Source of the DNA: Collimonas antrihumi
Lineage (GTDB): Bacteria > Pseudomonadota > Gammaproteobacteria > Burkholderiales > Burkholderiaceae_D
Assembly (NCBI RefSeq): GCF_018304965.1
Contig: NZ_JAGQED010000004.1
Coordinates: 178,850 to 242,849 of the forward strand
Length of the DNA: 64,000 nt
Direction of reading: 5' to 3'
The position numbers and the translations under genes were made by a program. Below the pieces are notes generated by a model. The model ran no database searches. It was given only the letters and a program-made list of their open reading frames with translations, and had not been told where the DNA came from. Shown one piece after another: positions 56,583-64,000 of this stretch (position 1 is the stretch's first letter; each line of letters begins with the position of its first letter).

Positions 56583-57112
56583 TTTATGTACTCCAAAATT
56601 AGCTGAGCCGATATTTCCCGGTCTCGAGCATGCCCCCCTCTGAGTGCATCGACCAGAGTCATGACACCGTAGAGTTTAAAATCGATCCGACATGCCAGAG
56701 GAACTGAGGGATATATAGGCTGTAACCCAATTCCCTGTGTATTACCTTCTGCATCTGGCCACACCTGTGGGAGTCCGTCCGTAGCCATGAAGTGCTTGCT
56801 TAACACCGGGCCTGCCAGAGCGGTAGGAATTCCCCGCGTAAGCATGCTGTTGATCTGCGGGAAAACATATCGAACACCATGCTCTAAAAATTCATGTAGC
56901 GCAAACTTCACGGCAGTTAGTTCAGATGTGCGAGCAAGAAGGCCACAAGTTTGTGCTCGCTTAGCAGAAGAATGCACTTCTGATATAGACATGAAAAGTT
57001 CACTTGCTAATTCCGCATAAGTGAATTGTCGCTCCGAATTCACGGCAATCTTCAATGCAACCAACAGATCCTGCGGCTTCAGCACAAGCTGTTTGGTAGT
57101 AGAGCCAGCCAT
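56579..57112 (-). CDS. AbiEi-like helix-turn-helix protein (putative antitoxin)
   Basis: This 177-residue protein begins with a probable winged helix (LKPQDLLVALKIAVNSERQFTYAELASELFMSISEVHSSAKRAQ, about residues 10-55). The rest has the layout of a small antitoxin-like C-terminal domain. I start at the ATG at 57112, which follows GGAGAAAA; the frame up to 57133 (TTG) is less likely. It sits upstream of the nucleotidyltransferase gene and overlaps it, as AbiEi-AbiEii pairs do. The exact family is unsure. Palindromes just upstream suggest that it represses its own operon. Confidence 0.6.
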   Translation of the reverse strand: MAGSTTKQLVLKPQDLLVALKIAVNSERQFTYAELASELFMSISEVHSSAKRAQTCGLLARTSELTAVKFALHEFLEHGVRYVFPQINSMLTRGIPTALAGPVLSKHFMATDGLPQVWPDAEGNTQGIGLQPIYPSVPLACRIDFKLYGVMTLVDALRGGHARDREISAQLILEYIK

Positions 57113-57120
57113 TTTTCTCC

Positions 57121-57138
57121 ATTCGCGAATCAAGAATT
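57121..57138. promoter_or_regulatory. ATTCGCGAATNAAGAAT box, copy next to the start
   Basis: ATTCGCGAATCAAGAATT lies just upstream of the AbiEi-like gene and repeats, with one change, the motif ATTCGCGAATTAAGAAT at 57185-57201. Two such copies about 64 bp apart suggest an operator pair. Confidence 0.5.
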
Positions 57139-57173
57139 CGCATTATTTATACTGTTTAAACGCCGTAAATATT

Positions 57174-57205
57174 AAGTATTCTAAATTCGCGAATTAAGAA
57201 TACTT
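57174..57205. promoter_or_regulatory. 32-bp near-perfect palindrome, operator candidate for the AbiE-like pair
   Basis: AAGTATTCTA (57174-57183), AATTCGCGAATT and AAGAATACTT form one palindrome with only the A/A pair at the tenth position mismatched. The centre AATTCGCGAATT is perfect. It lies 62 bp upstream of the AbiEi-like start and 145 bp before the + strand gene, so it may control both. Confidence 0.6.
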
Positions 57206-57349
57206 GAGTTTTTACTGAAAATTCTTGATTAAAACGCTTAGAAACACCGAAAGCAAGACAAGACCATAGCATCTAACGTACACTTATGCCACAGTTGCAG
57301 TCCCCGATTAGTCTTATACGCATCGTTCCAACTATAGAAGAGATCAAAC

Positions 57350-58099
57350 ATGGCTGAGCAACTTAGAAAAAAAAGCCCTAGAGCACCATCTATGCCGTTA
57401 AACGAAGCGTTGGATCGTGCAATGAAAGTTTACGATCAGGAAAGATTGCATCCTGCACCGGTAGAAGTAATTGCATTAGGCCTGGGGTACAAAAGTGCAA
57501 ACAACGGTGCTGCACTTGCCGCAATCGCATCGCTGCGCTATTTTGGGCTTCTCGAGCGTCCTAAAGATGGCTTCCTGTCAATAACAAAAGCGGTCGAGTC
57601 ATTCAAGTTCTCACCGTCAGAGTTGCAGCGGCGAGAGCTTTTGATACAGTTCCTGAAGTCTCCGCCTCTATACGCTGAACTCGTAGAAAAATATGCGAAT
57701 GGCTTACCATCAGATGCAAGTCTAAAATATGAGCTTATACAAAGAGGATTCATACCCGCAGGCGCCGAGAGTGCGTTAAGTTGCTTCAAGCAATCGGTCA
57801 ACTTTGCCGCTTACTTCGAGTTCCAAGCCGCGCAAGTGATTGCTGAGGACGACACACTAATTGACTCGCCGGAGGAAGATGAAATTGTGTCGGTGCCCTC
57901 CAAAAATGGTGCGCCCGTAGTTGCAAGTTCCACTGTTCAGTCTACAGCTGGCGATGAGGCGTTGGACCGGATACCCGTAAGGCTACCCGGAGGACGAAAG
58001 GCATGGCTGCTCATACCTACGCTATTCTTCGAGGCAGATAAAATTCGACTCAAAGCCCAAATCGATCTGTTACTGACAGAAGACGAAAGCGCAGAATAA
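57350..58099 (+). CDS. Unknown protein with winged-helix-like N-terminus
   Basis: This 249-residue protein is not one I can name with a gene symbol. Its N-terminal half has a pattern seen in a family of uncharacterised proteins with a winged-helix look: PLNEALDRAMKVYDQERLHP, then LGYKSANNGAALAAIASLRYFGLLERPKDGFLSITK. The middle part is helical (QRGFIPAGAESALSCFKQSVNFA). A low-complexity acidic linker follows, and a short C-terminal strand domain ends the chain (RIPVRLPGGRKAWLLIPTLFFEADK). Its base composition is more AT-rich than the flanks. It is divergent from the AbiE-like pair. Confidence 0.6.
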   Translation: MAEQLRKKSPRAPSMPLNEALDRAMKVYDQERLHPAPVEVIALGLGYKSANNGAALAAIASLRYFGLLERPKDGFLSITKAVESFKFSPSELQRRELLIQFLKSPPLYAELVEKYANGLPSDASLKYELIQRGFIPAGAESALSCFKQSVNFAAYFEFQAAQVIAEDDTLIDSPEEDEIVSVPSKNGAPVVASSTVQSTAGDEALDRIPVRLPGGRKAWLLIPTLFFEADKIRLKAQIDLLLTEDESAE

Positions 58100-58213
58100 G
58101 TAATTGGGTAGTCGCACCATCTGCGGCCATTTCAATTTTTGGCGTCCCTTAGAATCTTGGCTTCCCGACCTAGACTCGAACCTGAACCCCGCGAATTGAC
58201 AGGTGCCGCCGCT

Positions 58214-59287
58214 TTAGTGTCCAGCGAACGCTTCCGTCAGCGACAAGATCTTGCCGGTGGCGCTGCCATCGTAGCCGCTGATCTGATCAACTGTTTCGCG
58301 AAACGAGGCTGATTGCAAGATGCTGATCACTTGCTGCATCAACGGATCATTCAAGGCGCTGTTCGATACAGCAAAGAAATAACGCTCACGCACCAGCGGG
58401 ATGAAATCCAGGCCGAAACGCTGGGCCGCGGTCTGTACGCCGAAACCGACATCGGCCATGCCGCTGGCGATAAAGGCTGCAATCGCGGAATGGGTAAATT
58501 CGGCGGTTTCGAAACCTTCGATGGCGGTGGGCGACAGCGCCTGCCTAGATAACATCAGTTCCAGCAGCATGCGGGTGCCTGAGCCCGGCTGGCGGTTGAC
58601 AAAAAGCACGCCCGGGCGACTGAGGTCGGATAAACCGGCGATATTTTTCGGATTACCTGGCGCCACCATCAAGCCTTGGTTGCGTATCGCCAGGTGAATC
58701 AGGCAATGTTTGTTTTTATCCAGCCAACGGCTATAGCTGGCCACCGATGCTTCTTCGAATTCCCCCAAGGGCACGTGAAAGCCGGCCAGGTCGCATTCCT
58801 GCCGTGCCAGCGCCGCCACCGCATCGGCGCTATTGCGATAACGCAGTTCCACCGGCAGGCGCTGTTCATTCAGCTGATTCAGTAATGCGGCAACAGCGAA
58901 ACCATGGCTGGCGTTCAGGCGGATCATCGGCGGCCCGCAGCTTATGGTTTTGCTCAGCTCGCCTTCCAGCTCGGAAGCCAGGCTTTCCAGTGTCGGCGAC
59001 AAACGTGCGGCGATGCGGCGATCAGCCCAGATTAGTTTTTCTGCCAGCGGCAACAGGTGGCTACCGCGCCCGCGCCCGGTTTCTACCAACGGATGACCAA
59101 ACATACGCTCGGCATCGCGCAGCAAACCCCAGGCGTGACGGTAAGAGCCGCCGATTTTCTTGGCGGCATTGGCAATCGAGCCGGTTTCCTGAATTGCCGT
59201 GAGCAATGCCAATAAAACAGCAGTATCCAGAGGTGTCTCTGCGTCGCGCGAGATTTCCCAATGCGGTTTGATTTTAACTCTATACAT
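58214..59287 (-). CDS. FdsR-like regulator: ModE-type HTH fused to a periplasmic-binding-like domain
   Basis: This 357-residue regulator has an N-terminal LysR/ModE-type winged helix: LLALLTAIQETGSIANAAKKIGGSYRHAWGLLRDAERMFG, about residues 25-65. A COG1910-type molybdate/effector-binding domain follows, with IRLNASHGFAVAALLN, ECDLAGFHVPLG and FVNRQPGSGTRMLLE. The gene is divergent from the oxalate/formate transporter and fds genes. Related proteins control fds-type formate dehydrogenases, molybdenum enzymes, so formate or molybdate is a likely signal; the exact ligand is inferred. Confidence 0.85.
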   Translation of the reverse strand: MYRVKIKPHWEISRDAETPLDTAVLLALLTAIQETGSIANAAKKIGGSYRHAWGLLRDAERMFGHPLVETGRGRGSHLLPLAEKLIWADRRIAARLSPTLESLASELEGELSKTISCGPPMIRLNASHGFAVAALLNQLNEQRLPVELRYRNSADAVAALARQECDLAGFHVPLGEFEEASVASYSRWLDKNKHCLIHLAIRNQGLMVAPGNPKNIAGLSDLSRPGVLFVNRQPGSGTRMLLELMLSRQALSPTAIEGFETAEFTHSAIAAFIASGMADVGFGVQTAAQRFGLDFIPLVRERYFFAVSNSALNDPLMQQVISILQSASFRETVDQISGYDGSATGKILSLTEAFAGH

Positions 59288-59340
59288 TATGCAAAATATA
59301 GCCTATTGAGCTGGCCATCGACCAGTGATATTTTGCGTAT

Positions 59341-59406
59341 ATATAGGAAATATATAGGAGAAATATAGGAGAAATATAGGAGAAATATAGGAGAAATATA
59401 AGGAAA
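59341..59406. repeat. Six-unit 11-bp tandem repeat in the fds divergent promoter
   Basis: ATATAGGAAAT (59341-59351) is followed by four perfect ATATAGGAGAA units (59352-59395) and ATATAAGGAAA (59396-59406). The 11-bp period is about one DNA turn, so a protein could bind one face at each unit. The array lies between the FdsR-like gene and the transporter gene. Confidence 0.9.
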
Positions 59407-59484
59407 CAAAATATTTCTCAAATAAAACTATATGTAAGTAATTACCTATGGTACATATAAGCTTTTTTATTTCCAGGGGGGAAT

Positions 59485-61122
59485 GTGGGATTTTTAGATA
59501 AAGAACGGACCATTGCAGGTCCAGGCTTCAACCGTTGGCTGGTGCCGCCCGCAGCGTTGGCAATTCACCTGTGTATTGGCATGGCTTACGGCTTTTCCGT
59601 GTTCTGGCTGCCGCTGTCGAAAGCGGTCGGGATCAAGGAATCGGTCGTCTGCGCAAAGGATATGAGTTTCTTTGCTGAAATATTCGCAAGTAATTGCGAC
59701 TGGAAGATTTCAATGCTGGGCTGGATCTTCACCATGTTCTTCGTTTTGCTCGGAACATCGGCGGCAATCTGGGGCGGCTGGCTGGAACACGTCGGTCCGC
59801 GCAAGGCCGGTTTCGTGGCAGCCGTGTGCTGGTGTGGAGGTTTGCTGATTTCAGCGTTCGGGATCTATCAGCACCAGATATGGATTATCTGGCTGGGTTC
59901 CGGCTTGATTGGCGGGATCGGTCTCGGGTTGGGTTATATCTCGCCCGTATCGACGCTGATCAAATGGTTTCCGGACCGCCGCGGCATGGCGACCGGCATG
60001 GCGATCATGGGCTTCGGCGGCGGTGCGCTGATCGGTAGCCCGCTGGCGGACAAGCTGATGAAACATTTCGCTAGCGACGTCTCGGTCGGCGTCTGGCAGA
60101 CTTTTGTCGTGATGGCGCTGATCTATTTTGTATTCATGATGGCTGGCGCTTTCGGCTATCGGATTCCGCCAAGCGGCTGGAAGCCTGCCGGCTGGACTCC
60201 GCCTGTCGCCAATGGCAACGTCATGATTACCCAGCATCACGTGCATGTCAGCAAGGTCTGGGGTATTCCCCAATTCTGGCTGGTATGGCTGGTGTTGTGC
60301 CTGAACGTGTCGGCTGGTATCGGCGTGATCGGCATGGCTTCGCCGATGTTGCAAGAAGTGTTCGGCGGCCATCTCCTGGGCGTCAGCGCTAAATTCACCG
60401 AATTGTCGGTTGAGCAAAAAAGTGCGATTGCAGCGATTGCCGCCGGTTTTACCGGCTTGATCAGTCTGTTCAATATTGGCGGCCGTTTCGCCTGGGCCAC
60501 ATGCTCTGACTATATCGGACGCAAAATGACTTACGTTGTGTTCTTTGTCCTCGGCTTCGTGTTGTATGTGAGCCTGCCTTGGTCCGGTGCGGCCGGCAGC
60601 GTGGCGCTGTTCGTCGCTGCGGTGTGCCTGATCCTGTCGATGTATGGTGGCGGCTTTTCGACGGTGCCAGCCTATCTGGCCGACTTGTTCGGCACCCAGA
60701 TGGTAGGCGCGATCCATGGCCGTCTGCTGACTGCCTGGGCGACTGCCGGGATTCTCGGGCCGGTGGTGGTGAACTACATGCGCGAGTATCAACTCTCACT
60801 TGGGATCCCGCGTGAAGCGGTCTACAACACCACGATGTACATCCTGGCCGGCATGCTGGTAGTGGGCCTGTTGTGCAACCTGATGATCAGGCCGGTCGCT
60901 GAAAAATACTTCATGACGCCGGAAGAACTGGCACGCGAGAAACAACTGGCGCATGAGCAGGCTTCCGCCAGTGGCGAAGCGGTGCTGGCGCCTGAAGTGA
61001 TGGCGCGCATCGGCAACGGCGGTAACCCGGCGGTGCTGTGGGCGTCGTGGGCGGCGGTGATCATTCCTTTGGTTTGGGGAATTTCGATCACCCTGCAGAA
61101 GTCGGCTGTATTGTTTAAGTAA
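59485..61122 (+). CDS. MFS transporter of the oxalate/formate antiporter (OFA) family
   Basis: This 545-residue protein has 12 predicted helices plus a longer periplasmic loop after helix 1 (with Cys residues, VCAKDMSFF to SNCDWKIS). OFA marks are HLCIGMAYGFSVFWLPL in helix 1 and GLGLGYISPVSTLIKWFPDRRG with its loop motif. It lies upstream of fdsGBA and probably imports formate or oxalate as substrate for the pathway. The start is a GTG at 59485 with AGGGGGG upstream. The substrate is inferred from family and context. Confidence 0.88.
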   Translation: MGFLDKERTIAGPGFNRWLVPPAALAIHLCIGMAYGFSVFWLPLSKAVGIKESVVCAKDMSFFAEIFASNCDWKISMLGWIFTMFFVLLGTSAAIWGGWLEHVGPRKAGFVAAVCWCGGLLISAFGIYQHQIWIIWLGSGLIGGIGLGLGYISPVSTLIKWFPDRRGMATGMAIMGFGGGALIGSPLADKLMKHFASDVSVGVWQTFVVMALIYFVFMMAGAFGYRIPPSGWKPAGWTPPVANGNVMITQHHVHVSKVWGIPQFWLVWLVLCLNVSAGIGVIGMASPMLQEVFGGHLLGVSAKFTELSVEQKSAIAAIAAGFTGLISLFNIGGRFAWATCSDYIGRKMTYVVFFVLGFVLYVSLPWSGAAGSVALFVAAVCLILSMYGGGFSTVPAYLADLFGTQMVGAIHGRLLTAWATAGILGPVVVNYMREYQLSLGIPREAVYNTTMYILAGMLVVGLLCNLMIRPVAEKYFMTPEELAREKQLAHEQASASGEAVLAPEVMARIGNGGNPAVLWASWAAVIIPLVWGISITLQKSAVLFK

Positions 61123-61147
61123 CAGAGTTAAGTAGTTAAGTAGTGAA

Positions 61148-61238
61148 GTAGGGTGGGCAAGTTTTTTTGCCCACGCGTTATCCAAACACCGACGCGAGCG
61201 GATTTAAGGTAACGCGTGGGCACTCGTGCCCACCCTAC
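61148..61238. repeat. GTAGGGTGGGCA inverted-repeat element, copy 2
   Basis: GTAGGGTGGGCA at the left and TGCCCACCCTAC at the right are inverted, with an inner GCCCACGCGTTA and TAACGCGTGGGC. It is the same element as at 43667-43789. It lies between the transporter and fdsG. Confidence 0.85.
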
Positions 61239-61366
61239 GACTGATCTAGTGTGGTACAGGTTTCAAGACGCACCGTTGTGCGCCGATCAAGGTGCTTCAT
61301 TGAGTTATAACAAGAACATCCATTCTGCGCACCTTTTGTAGTACCGAATACCGGTAGGAGACTGTC

Positions 61367-61897
61367 GTGAAGATGCAAATCGAGCCAAGCTCTCAAGTTT
61401 CGCAAGTGTCGCAAGTTGTACCGTCGGACCCATCTGTCGATCTGGATCAGGTCAAATCCATTATCCAAAAGCACCAGGCCATGCCCGGCGCCATGCTGCC
61501 GGTCTTGCATGCGATCCAGGATGCGCTCGGCTATGTGCCTTCATCAGTAGTGCCGTTGATCGCCGACCAGTTGAATCTTTCCCGTGCCGAAGTGCACGGC
61601 GTGATCAGCTTCTATCACCATTTCCGCCAGCAACCCGCAGGCCGTCACATAGTCCAGCTATGCCGGGCCGAAGCCTGCCAGGCGGTTGGCGCAGACGCGT
61701 TGGCAGCGCACGTCAAGGCTGCATTGGGCTGCGATTTCCATGGCACCAGCAGCGATGGCCAGTTCACGCTGGAACCGGTGTATTGCCTCGGTCAATGCGC
61801 TTGCGGCCCGAACATGCAGATCGACGACGATCTGTATGCGCGCGTCAGCAACGATAAATTCAACAAGCTGGTACGTGCCAAGCGAGGTGCGCAATGA
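61367..61897 (+). CDS. fdsG: NAD-linked formate dehydrogenase, gamma subunit
   Basis: FdsG is the NuoE-like subunit that carries a [2Fe-2S] cluster in the soluble formate dehydrogenase, which passes electrons from formate to NAD+. The 176-residue product has the NuoE fold: ALGYVPSSVVPLIADQLNLS, HGVISFYHHFRQQPAGRH. The four cluster Cys are in QLCRAEACQA and VYCLGQCACG. I start at the GTG at 61367 with TAGGAG upstream; an ATG at 61373 is possible. It overlaps fdsB by 4 bp. Confidence 0.94.
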   Translation: MKMQIEPSSQVSQVSQVVPSDPSVDLDQVKSIIQKHQAMPGAMLPVLHAIQDALGYVPSSVVPLIADQLNLSRAEVHGVISFYHHFRQQPAGRHIVQLCRAEACQAVGADALAAHVKAALGCDFHGTSSDGQFTLEPVYCLGQCACGPNMQIDDDLYARVSNDKFNKLVRAKRGAQ

Positions 61898-63441
61898 GCG
61901 TTACCGTCTACGTACCGCGTGACTCTACCGCGCTCGCCCTGGGAGCCAACGAGGTTGCTGCGGCAATCGTCGCCGAAGCCGATAAGCGCGGCCAGGAAAT
62001 TACCCTGGTGCGCAACGGTTCACGCGGCATGTTCTGGCTGGAGCCGCTGGTGGAGGTGGTTACCGCCGCCGGACGCATCGGCTACGGACCGGTCGAACCG
62101 GACGATGTGGCGGGGCTGTTCGATGCCGATTTTCTGGCTGGCGGCAAGCATCGCCTGGCCTTGGGGCTGGTTGAAGAAATCCCCTATTTGAAAAAGCAAG
62201 AGCGTCTGACCTTCGCCCGCGTCGGCATCACCGATCCGCTGTCGCTGGACGATTATCTTGCGCATGAAGGCTACGCCGGTTTGCGGCGCGCTTTGACCCT
62301 GCCCAGCGCAGACGTAGTGCAGGAAGTGCTGGAGTCCGGCCTGCGCGGCCGTGGCGGCGCGGCTTTCCCGACTGGCATCAAATGGAAGACGGTGGCCAAT
62401 ACCCAGGCTGCGCAAAAATACATCGTTTGCAACGCCGATGAAGGTGATTCCGGTACGTTCTCGGACCGCATGGTGATGGAAGACGATCCCTTCGTTCTGA
62501 TTGAAGGCATGACGATTGCAGCGCTGGCGGTTGGTGCGACCCGGGGCTACATCTATGTCCGTTCGGAATATCCGCATGCGATCGCGGCGTTGAACCAGGC
62601 AATCGTCACGGCAAACAGCCAGAATTATCTGGGCGAAAATATTCTCAGTTCGCCTCATTCCTTCCATCTGGAAGTCCGCAAAGGCGCCGGCGCTTACATC
62701 TGTGGTGAAGAAACCGCCTTGCTCGAAAGCCTGGAAGGCAAGCGCGGCGTGGTGCGTGCCAAGCCGCCGCTGCCGGCCATCGAAGGTTTGTTCGGCAAGC
62801 CGACCGTCATCAATAATGTGATCTCGCTGGCCTCGGTGCCTATCATCCTGGCGCGCGGCGCGGCCTTCTATAAAAATTACGGCATGGGGCGTTCGCTCGG
62901 CACCTTGCCGATGCAGCTGGCGGGCAATATCCGTTATGGCGGCCTGGTGGAGAAGGCGTTCGGCGTGACCCTGCGCGAACTGCTGCTCGATTTCGGCGGC
63001 GGTACTGCCAGCGGCAAGCCGATACGCGCAGTGCAAGTCGGCGGCCCGCTGGGACCGTATTTGCCGGAGTCGCTGTTCGATACCAAGCTCGATTACGAAG
63101 CCTTCGCCGCTGTCGGCGGCATGCTGGGGCATGGCGGCATCGTGGTGTTCGACGATAGCGTCGACATGGCCAAACAGGCGCGATACGCGATGGAATTCTG
63201 CGCAGTCGAATCCTGCGGAAAATGTACGCCTTGCCGCATCGGCTCTACCCGTGGCGTGGAGGTGATCGACAAGATTGTCGCCGGCCAGGTACATGAAATA
63301 CATCTGTTACGGGACCTGTGCGACACCATGATCAACGGCTCTTTATGCGCGATGGGCAGCATGACGCCGTTGCCGGTGCTGTCGGCCCTCGATCATTTTC
63401 CCGAAGATTTTGCCAGCGGCGCTGCCGACAAGGCCGCCTGA
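61894..63441 (+). CDS. fdsB: NAD-linked formate dehydrogenase, beta subunit
   Basis: FdsB is the NuoF-like subunit that binds FMN and NAD and carries a [4Fe-4S] cluster, where NAD+ is reduced. In the 515-residue product the N-terminal 100 residues form a thioredoxin-like extension. The flavin/NAD region follows (LRGRGGAAFPTGIKW, CNADEGDSGTFSDR, GAYICGEETALLESLEG). The Cys cluster ESCGKCTPCRIGSTRG and the later DLCDTMINGSLCAMG complete the cluster site. The gene starts at the ATG that overlaps the fdsG stop. Confidence 0.96.
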   Translation: MSVTVYVPRDSTALALGANEVAAAIVAEADKRGQEITLVRNGSRGMFWLEPLVEVVTAAGRIGYGPVEPDDVAGLFDADFLAGGKHRLALGLVEEIPYLKKQERLTFARVGITDPLSLDDYLAHEGYAGLRRALTLPSADVVQEVLESGLRGRGGAAFPTGIKWKTVANTQAAQKYIVCNADEGDSGTFSDRMVMEDDPFVLIEGMTIAALAVGATRGYIYVRSEYPHAIAALNQAIVTANSQNYLGENILSSPHSFHLEVRKGAGAYICGEETALLESLEGKRGVVRAKPPLPAIEGLFGKPTVINNVISLASVPIILARGAAFYKNYGMGRSLGTLPMQLAGNIRYGGLVEKAFGVTLRELLLDFGGGTASGKPIRAVQVGGPLGPYLPESLFDTKLDYEAFAAVGGMLGHGGIVVFDDSVDMAKQARYAMEFCAVESCGKCTPCRIGSTRGVEVIDKIVAGQVHEIHLLRDLCDTMINGSLCAMGSMTPLPVLSALDHFPEDFASGAADKAA

Positions 63442-63492
63442 TAGCCTGCGCAACTAACACCACCCACGTTCCATTGGAACCAGGAGCATGTG

Positions 63493-64000
63493 ATGAATCA
63501 GCTTAATGAACTTGACTACGGCACACCGGCCAAGCAATCCGAGAAACTAGTCGTACTGGAAATCGACGGCGTCAGCGTCGAGGTGGCGGCCGGTACTTCG
63601 GTGATGCGTGCAGCGGTGGAAGCCGGCATCAACGTGCCAAAATTGTGCGCCACCGATAGTCTGGAGCCGTTTGGTTCCTGCCGCCTGTGCCTGGTGGAAA
63701 TCGACGGCAGGAAAGGCTATCCGGCGTCTTGCACTACACCGTGCGAGCCCGGCATGAAGGTCAAGACCCAGACCCCGAAACTGGCCGATATCCGGCGCGG
63801 CGTGATGGAGTTGTACATCTCCGACCATCCGCTCGATTGCCTGACTTGCCCCACCAACGGTAATTGCGAATTGCAGGATATGGCAGGTGTGACCGGTTTG
63901 CGCGAAGTGCGCTACGGCTACGAAGGTGACAACCACTTGAAGATGAAAAAGGATGAATCGAATCCTTATTTCACCTACGATCCTTCCAAATGCATCGTCT
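63493..64000 (+). CDS. fdsA: NAD-linked formate dehydrogenase, alpha subunit, 5' part
   Basis: FdsA is the catalytic molybdopterin subunit. The window cuts it after 169 codons. The visible N-terminus has a plant-ferredoxin-like [2Fe-2S] domain with Cys in KLCATDSL, GSCRLCLVE and SCTTPC. A His/Cys [4Fe-4S] motif (SDHPLDCLTCPTNGNCELQ) follows, as in NuoG-type subunits. The start of a further 4Fe-4S domain (DPSKCIV) lies at the window edge. The ATG at 63493 follows AGGAGCATGTG. The molybdenum-binding core lies beyond the window. Confidence 0.94.
   Translation, partial: MNQLNELDYGTPAKQSEKLVVLEIDGVSVEVAAGTSVMRAAVEAGINVPKLCATDSLEPFGSCRLCLVEIDGRKGYPASCTTPCEPGMKVKTQTPKLADIRRGVMELYISDHPLDCLTCPTNGNCELQDMAGVTGLREVRYGYEGDNHLKMKKDESNPYFTYDPSKCIV

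Noticed and set aside
58100..58213. Sequence resembling the end of a tRNA (CGACCTAGACTCGAACCTG)
   Set aside because: It contains a TCGAAC-like piece but no matching acceptor or anticodon arms; I cannot support a tRNA.
62020..63303. Long minus-strand frame opposite fdsB
   Set aside because: fdsB on the + strand has all NuoF-type motifs; the antisense frame has none.

Overview
The window looks like a chromosomal segment of a betaproteobacterium of order Burkholderiales, most likely family Oxalobacteraceae (Collimonas/Herbaspirillum-like). The pointers are the trxA-rho-rpmE2 gene set, a Burkholderiales-type porin, DUF2968 and DUF3613 proteins, a Tad locus closed by a sigma-54 activator, and an fds-type NAD-linked formate dehydrogenase. 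The genus is an inference from gene content only.

Layout. (1) 1-1039: 3' end of a two-partner-secretion outer-membrane transporter. (2) 1.5-15.1 kb: a full Flp/Tad pilus locus on the + strand: pilin, prepilin peptidase, TadE, CpaB, secretin, TadZ, TadA ATPase, TadB, TadC, TadD, a DUF3613 protein, TadG and a sigma-54 activator. (3) 15.2-16.8 kb: a DUF2968 protein, then decayed elements behind its terminator (5' end of a group II intron, an IS21 istA remnant, a tRNA-Asn fragment) next to an intact tRNA-Leu(CAA). (4) 16.8-19.1 kb: an ArnT-like glycosyltransferase, a 13-bp tandem repeat and rpmE2. (5) 19.4-35.3 kb: a catabolic block lying between rpmE2 and rho, which are normally neighbours. It holds a dead citrate transporter, kynU, a porin, a secreted LVIVD-repeat protein with a cytochrome c, an amino-acid permease, and the complete nba route from 3-hydroxyanthranilate to pyruvate plus acetyl-CoA with a LysR regulator. 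(6) 35.5-43.6 kb: rho, trxA and an AddB/AddA-type nuclease-helicase pair. (7) 43.8-47.2 kb: three tandem paralogous amino-acid-binding proteins and one permease. (8) 47.5-55.7 kb: a divergent catabolic operon (crotonase, Pot-type ABC importer with fused permease, CoA ligase, IclR regulator, ProC paralogue) of unknown substrate. (9) 55.9-58.1 kb: a small AT-richer island with an AbiE-like toxin-antitoxin pair and an unknown winged-helix-like gene. (10) 58.2-64 kb: an FdsR-like regulator, a divergent oxalate/formate-family transporter and fdsG-fdsB-fdsA (fdsA cut by the window end).

Metabolically the window joins tryptophan/kynurenine catabolism (KynU plus NbaC to NbaJ), uptake of amino acids, a CoA-dependent catabolic route, and formate oxidation. 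Non-coding features worth attention are a six-unit 11-bp tandem repeat in the fds divergent promoter region, near-perfect operator-like palindromes at 47311-47343 and 57174-57205, and nested palindromic elements at 24.9-25.3 kb. The best candidates for undescribed biology are the Pot-transporter/CoA-ligase/ProC operon, the LVIVD protein with its cytochrome, and the AbiE-like island.
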